Shown here piece after piece: positions 5,797 through 8,142 of a DNA stretch of 8,142 nt. The position numbers and the translations under genes are program-made. The notes below the pieces were generated by a model. It was not told where the DNA came from and ran no database searches. It saw nothing but the letters and a program-made list of their open reading frames with translations. Position 1 is the stretch's first letter. Every line of letters begins with the position of its first letter. This stretch comes from Pseudomonadota bacterium (GTDB taxonomy: Bacteria > Pseudomonadota > Alphaproteobacteria > Rhizobiales > Rhizobiaceae), in NCBI GenBank assembly GCA_023435335.1, contig JAEYRU010000248.1, forward strand, positions 1 through 8,142. The letters are read 5' to 3'.

Positions 5797-6414
5797 ATGG
5801 TTGCAATTCGAGCCTGCACGGCCTTTGCAGGCCATCGCTGCCTCGCCAGCGGTCCCCTGGCGGAGGTCGCGCTCGCCGTGAAAGCGGCGGGGGAGGCCGA
5901 TCGTGCCGTGCCGATACTGGTCTTCGATGACGCCACCGGCCGCGTCATCGACCTCGACCTGCGCGGAGATGCCGCCGACATACTGGCGCGGCTGTCGCGG
6001 CCTGCCGAGCCAGAAAGGCAGGCGCCTCCGCCGGGAGAAGGGTCCGGCGAGGGCGGTCCGCGCGGTCGCGGCCGACCGAAGCTCGGCGTTGTCGCGCGCG
6101 AAGTGACATTGTTGCCACGCCACTGGGAGTGGCTGGCGGCCCAGCCGGGTGGGGCGTCGCAGGCTCTGCGCAGGCTGGTGGACGAGGCGCGCCGTGCCGA
6201 TGCCGGCCAGGGCCGGAAGCGGACCGCGCAGGAGGCCGCCTACCGCTTCATGTCGGCGATGGCCGGTGACCTTCCCGGATACGAGGCGGCGATCCGGGCG
6301 CTTTTTGGTGGCGCTTCCAAGGGGTTCGACGCCAGCATCATGCATTGGCCGCGGGATATCGCCGCCTATGCCCGCCGGCTTGCCGCAGCCTCCTTCGAGC
6401 CGCCGCAACGCTGA
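5797..6414 (+). CDS. DUF2239 family protein with AT-hook-like and RHH-like segments
   Basis: A 205-residue protein of unknown function. The N-terminal part, CTAFAGHRCLASGPLAEVALAV (7-28) then ILVFDDATGRVIDLDLRG (40-57), matches the DUF2239 family as I know it. A low-complexity linker rich in P, G and E (about 70-90) leads to PRGRGRPKLG (88-97), which contains the AT-hook core RGRP. Next comes REVTLLPRHWEWL (101-113), a strand-then-helix, and GGASQALRRLVDEARR (118-133), together like a ribbon-helix-helix unit. The C-terminus, AQEAAYRFMSAMAGDLPGYE (144-163), is helical. DNA binding is an inference. The ATG at 5797 has no good Shine-Dalgarno. The gene is divergent from the GIY-YIG gene over the twin boxes and could regulate both. 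Confidence 0.8.
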   Translation: MVAIRACTAFAGHRCLASGPLAEVALAVKAAGEADRAVPILVFDDATGRVIDLDLRGDAADILARLSRPAEPERQAPPPGEGSGEGGPRGRGRPKLGVVAREVTLLPRHWEWLAAQPGGASQALRRLVDEARRADAGQGRKRTAQEAAYRFMSAMAGDLPGYEAAIRALFGGASKGFDASIMHWPRDIAAYARRLAAASFEPPQR

Positions 6415-6438
6415 CCGAGCACCACGGGCGCGCCCCCT

Positions 6439-7326
6439 TCAGCCCAGCGTCTTCTCGAACCAGAAATGGGCGTAGGGATTGTCGTTGAACCGTTCGATCT
6501 CGAGATAGCCGGCTCTCCGGTAGAGGGTCTGCGCCTGCGCGAGCGTGCGGTTCGTGTCGAGCCGGACGCGATTCATGGCAAGGCCCCGCGCCCGGTCCTC
6601 CAGCGCGTCGAGCAGTCGGCGGGCGACACCCAGCCCTCTAGCCTCCGGCGCCACCCACATGCGCTTGATCTCGCCGACTCCGGATTCGAGCGTGCGCAGC
6701 CCCCCGCAGCCGATGGGGCGTCCGTGCAGACGCGCGACTAGAAAGCAGCCAAGAGGCGGCGAAAGCGCCGCGTCGTCCGGCGCCGAACTGCCTTTCGTTG
6801 GATCGAAACCGGTATCGAAGCGCTCGGCCAGTTCGCGGAAATAGGCCGCGAGGCAGTGGCGCGCCGCGTCACCGTCCGGGCGCTCGGCTTCGATGACGAC
6901 GGCTCCGGCGGTCATCAGCGCCTCGACCTCGGCCATGGCCGCCAGCAGGCGCTCGCGTTGCGAAGCGTTGAGGGGCGCGAGGAGCGAATGGGCAAGCTCC
7001 TCGGAAAGCGCGTCATAGGCGGCTTGTTCGGCGCGCCCGGCGGCAGTCAGCGCAACCTGGCGCTGCCGCCTGTCTGAGGCATGCCGCGTGACCTTGATGA
7101 GGCCCTGCCGCTGGAGTGACTTCAGGACGCGGCTGAGATAACCCGAATCGAGCCCCAGCCGTTCGCGCAAAGCGCGTACGTCGCTCCCGGAGGGCTCGAT
7201 CTCGAAGAGGACCCGCGCCTGCCCCAGGGGGCGGCCGCGTCCGAGATAGCTGTCATTGAGTGCGCCGGTGCGCAGGGTCACCATGCGGTTGAAGCTGCGC
7301 ACGCGGTGCGTCGGATCGGAGTTCAT
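6439..7326 (-). CDS. MarR-family regulator / GNAT N-acetyltransferase fusion
   Basis: A 295-residue two-domain protein. Residues about 8-140 form a MarR-type winged helix: LGQARVLFEI (35-44), recognition helix region GLDSGYLSRVLKSLQRQGL (58-76) and wing DRRQRQVALTAAG (85-97). Residues about 143-293 form a GNAT acetyltransferase: FLVARLHGRPIGCGGLR (195-211) and motif A, IKRMWVAPEARGLGVARRLL (220-239), with the acetyl-CoA loop R230-G-L-G233. LDTNRTLAQAQTLYRRAGYLE (256-276) completes the fold. Such fusions are common in proteobacteria, but ligand and acetylation substrate are unknown. The ATG at 7326 abuts a perfect inverted repeat, suggesting self-regulation. It converges on the DUF2239 gene with a 24-nt gap and is divergent from the DUF3601 gene. 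Confidence 0.92.
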   Translation of the reverse strand: MNSDPTHRVRSFNRMVTLRTGALNDSYLGRGRPLGQARVLFEIEPSGSDVRALRERLGLDSGYLSRVLKSLQRQGLIKVTRHASDRRQRQVALTAAGRAEQAAYDALSEELAHSLLAPLNASQRERLLAAMAEVEALMTAGAVVIEAERPDGDAARHCLAAYFRELAERFDTGFDPTKGSSAPDDAALSPPLGCFLVARLHGRPIGCGGLRTLESGVGEIKRMWVAPEARGLGVARRLLDALEDRARGLAMNRVRLDTNRTLAQAQTLYRRAGYLEIERFNDNPYAHFWFEKTLG

Positions 7327-7347
7327 TCTCTGACCTTAGTCAGAGAA
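7326..7347. promoter_or_regulatory. Perfect inverted repeat, likely operator of the MarR-GNAT gene
   Basis: TTCTCTGAC (7326-7334) and GTCAGAGAA (7339-7347) are perfect 9-bp arms around CTTA. The repeat ends on the first base of the minus-strand ATG and covers the predicted -10 element and start of transcription. MarR proteins usually bind palindromes of this size in their own promoters, so autorepression is likely. In RNA the same arms would form a hairpin with AAGG at its loop. Confidence 0.7.
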
Positions 7348-7361
7348 AATCCGGTTGGCAA
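7333..7361 (-). promoter_or_regulatory. Predicted promoter of the MarR-GNAT gene
   Basis: On the minus strand TTGCCA (7361-7356) lies 17 nt from TAAGGT (7338-7333), a weak -10. A start 6-7 nt downstream would fall at or beside the A of the ATG (7326), giving a leaderless mRNA. If transcription instead starts upstream, AAGG (7337-7334) is a Shine-Dalgarno with 7-nt spacing. The sequence alone does not decide between these. Confidence 0.4.
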
Positions 7362-7436
7362 TCATCCGCCCGTGGCTCGTTGATGCGGCGGCGCTCATGT
7401 GGAAGGATCGGGCTTCAAACAACGAACCGATTCCGG

Positions 7437-7703
7437 ATGCCCTGGCGCAGCGACTTCATGCATCTCAGGATCGGCGCGAAGTACCGGGTCGTGGCGCCGT
7501 TCACCGATTTCGACAGCGAGCGGCACGAACCGGGTGAGGTCTGGATCTTCCGCGGGCACAGCTTTTTGCCATACGATGACGGGCTTTCGCTTTTCGTGTT
7601 GCCAGACGACGGGGTGGAGCAGCAGATCCGGCTGCGCTGGCTTCCGGATGACCAGGGCGACATCATCGACAATCTGTCAGCATACATCGCCGAAGCGCCT
7701 TGA
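7437..7703 (+). CDS. DUF3601 domain protein
   Basis: An 88-residue soluble protein of unknown function. LRIGAKYRVVAPFTDFDSERHEPGEVWIFRGHSFLPYDDGLSLFV (from residue 10) fits the DUF3601 family, a small predicted beta-rich domain. It closes with IRLRWLPDDQGDIIDNLSAYIAEAP, also family-like. The ATG at 7437 (MPWRSDFMHL) is preferred because relatives begin this way. An ATG at 7383 would add 18 residues rich in arginine that do not look conserved. No strong ribosome binding site precedes any candidate start. Two stops in a row (TGA TAG) end the gene, 31 nt before recO. It may share transcription with recO. Confidence 0.75.
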   Translation: MPWRSDFMHLRIGAKYRVVAPFTDFDSERHEPGEVWIFRGHSFLPYDDGLSLFVLPDDGVEQQIRLRWLPDDQGDIIDNLSAYIAEAP

Positions 7704-7719
7704 TAGCAGGGTCATGTTG

Positions 7720-7733
7720 GTTCAGGCTTGAAC
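7720..7733 (+). repeat. Short hairpin before recO
   Basis: GTTCA (7720-7724) and TGAAC (7729-7733) surround a GGCT loop and end one base before the recO ATG. No clear Shine-Dalgarno is visible in this gap. The hairpin is small and could be chance. Confidence 0.3.
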
Positions 7734-7734
7734 A

Positions 7735-8142
7735 ATGGAATGGCGCGACGAAGGCATCGTCTTGGGCACACGCAAGCACGGCGAGACAAGCGCCATACTT
7801 GAGGTGATGACGCGCGAGCATGGCCGACATCTCGGGCTCGTCCGCGGGGGGCGCTCGCGCCGCATGCAGCCCGTGTTGCAGGCGGGAAACCGCGTAGAAC
7901 TCGTCTGGCGAGCACGCCTCGACGAGCATCTCGGGCTGTTCCAGGCGGAGGCGCTGGAACTCAATGCCGCCAGCCTTTTCGACAGCGCCTGTGCGGTCTA
8001 TGGGCTGCAGCTGCTCGCCGCGCATCTGCGGCTCTTGCCGGAGCGCGACCCGCACGCCAGTCTCTATGAGACGCTGAGGCTCCTGATCGCCCATCTGGCT
8101 GATCCGGAGGCGGCGGCCGAACTCATCATCCGTTTCGAGCTT
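7735..8142 (+). CDS. recO: DNA repair protein RecO, N-terminal part, 3' truncated by window
   Basis: The frame from the ATG at 7735 is open to the window end, giving 136 residues. RecO binds single-stranded DNA and, with RecR, loads RecA onto gaps. The start MEWRDEGIVLGTRKHGETSA is a typical RecO opening and belongs to the N-terminal OB-fold (about 1-80), which continues LVRGGRSRRMQPVLQAGNRV (36-55). After that comes the helical region (VYGLQLLAAHLRLLPERDPH). The zinc-binding part, if present, would lie beyond the window. In many Hyphomicrobiales recO follows era directly. Here four extra genes separate them. The start follows the DUF3601 stop by 31 nt and no ribosome binding site is strong. 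Confidence 0.93.
   Translation, partial: MEWRDEGIVLGTRKHGETSAILEVMTREHGRHLGLVRGGRSRRMQPVLQAGNRVELVWRARLDEHLGLFQAEALELNAASLFDSACAVYGLQLLAAHLRLLPERDPHASLYETLRLLIAHLADPEAAAELIIRFEL

Noticed and set aside
5554..6408. 284-codon minus-strand frame across the DUF2239 gene and the divergent promoter
   Set aside because: It runs through the shared control region and opposite a recognised family. The protein shows no motif and is a shadow frame.
6426..6435. Palindrome GGGCGCGCCC between the convergent DUF2239 and MarR-GNAT genes as a terminator
   Set aside because: A hairpin would have only 3 bp with a 4-nt loop and there is no T-tract on either side.
7429..7433. GATTC (GANTC methylation site) just before the DUF3601 start
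   Set aside because: A single GANTC site is common by chance and nothing else suggests cell-cycle control.
1..8142. CRISPR arrays, insertion sequences, phage genes, rRNA and tRNA genes
   Set aside because: No regular repeat-spacer pattern, transposase or integrase motif, terminal inverted repeats or RNA gene structure was seen on either strand.

Overview
The window looks like a core chromosomal segment of a high-GC alphaproteobacterium of the order Hyphomicrobiales (Rhizobiales), most like the Mesorhizobium/Phyllobacteriaceae group. This is judged from protein sequence and gene order only, not from a database search. The backbone is the conserved run rsh - pyrE - DUF2062 - acpS - lepB - rnc - era - recO, all on the + strand. 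It starts inside rsh and ends inside recO.

Positions 3-5372 hold the conserved block. It contains the C-terminal half of the (p)ppGpp synthetase/hydrolase Rsh, orotate phosphoribosyltransferase (pyrE), a DUF2062 membrane protein, holo-ACP synthase (acpS), signal peptidase I (lepB), RNase III (rnc) and the GTPase Era (era). Gaps are short except before the DUF2062 gene (194 nt) and before lepB (87 nt). rnc and era overlap by 4 nt (ATGA), so they are almost certainly translationally coupled. The block links stringent response, pyrimidine synthesis, lipid/ACP activation, protein export and rRNA/ribosome maturation.

Positions 5373-7703 hold four small genes inserted between era and recO, with strands alternating -, +, -, +. 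They are a GIY-YIG-like nuclease (TTG start), a DUF2239 protein with AT-hook-like and ribbon-helix-helix-like segments, a MarR-GNAT fusion regulator/acetyltransferase, and a DUF3601 protein. Each divergent pair shares a compact, AT-rich or palindromic control region. The GIY-YIG/DUF2239 intergenic region carries two near-identical 17-bp boxes (TTATAYCCGGGTRATAA) 29 bp apart, laid over a well-formed promoter. The MarR-GNAT gene has a perfect 9-bp inverted repeat over its predicted -10 element, ending at the A of its ATG. recO resumes at 7735 and runs off the window.

The most unusual material is this inserted block and its two control regions. I see no RNA genes, CRISPR array, transposase, phage gene or convincing intrinsic terminator.
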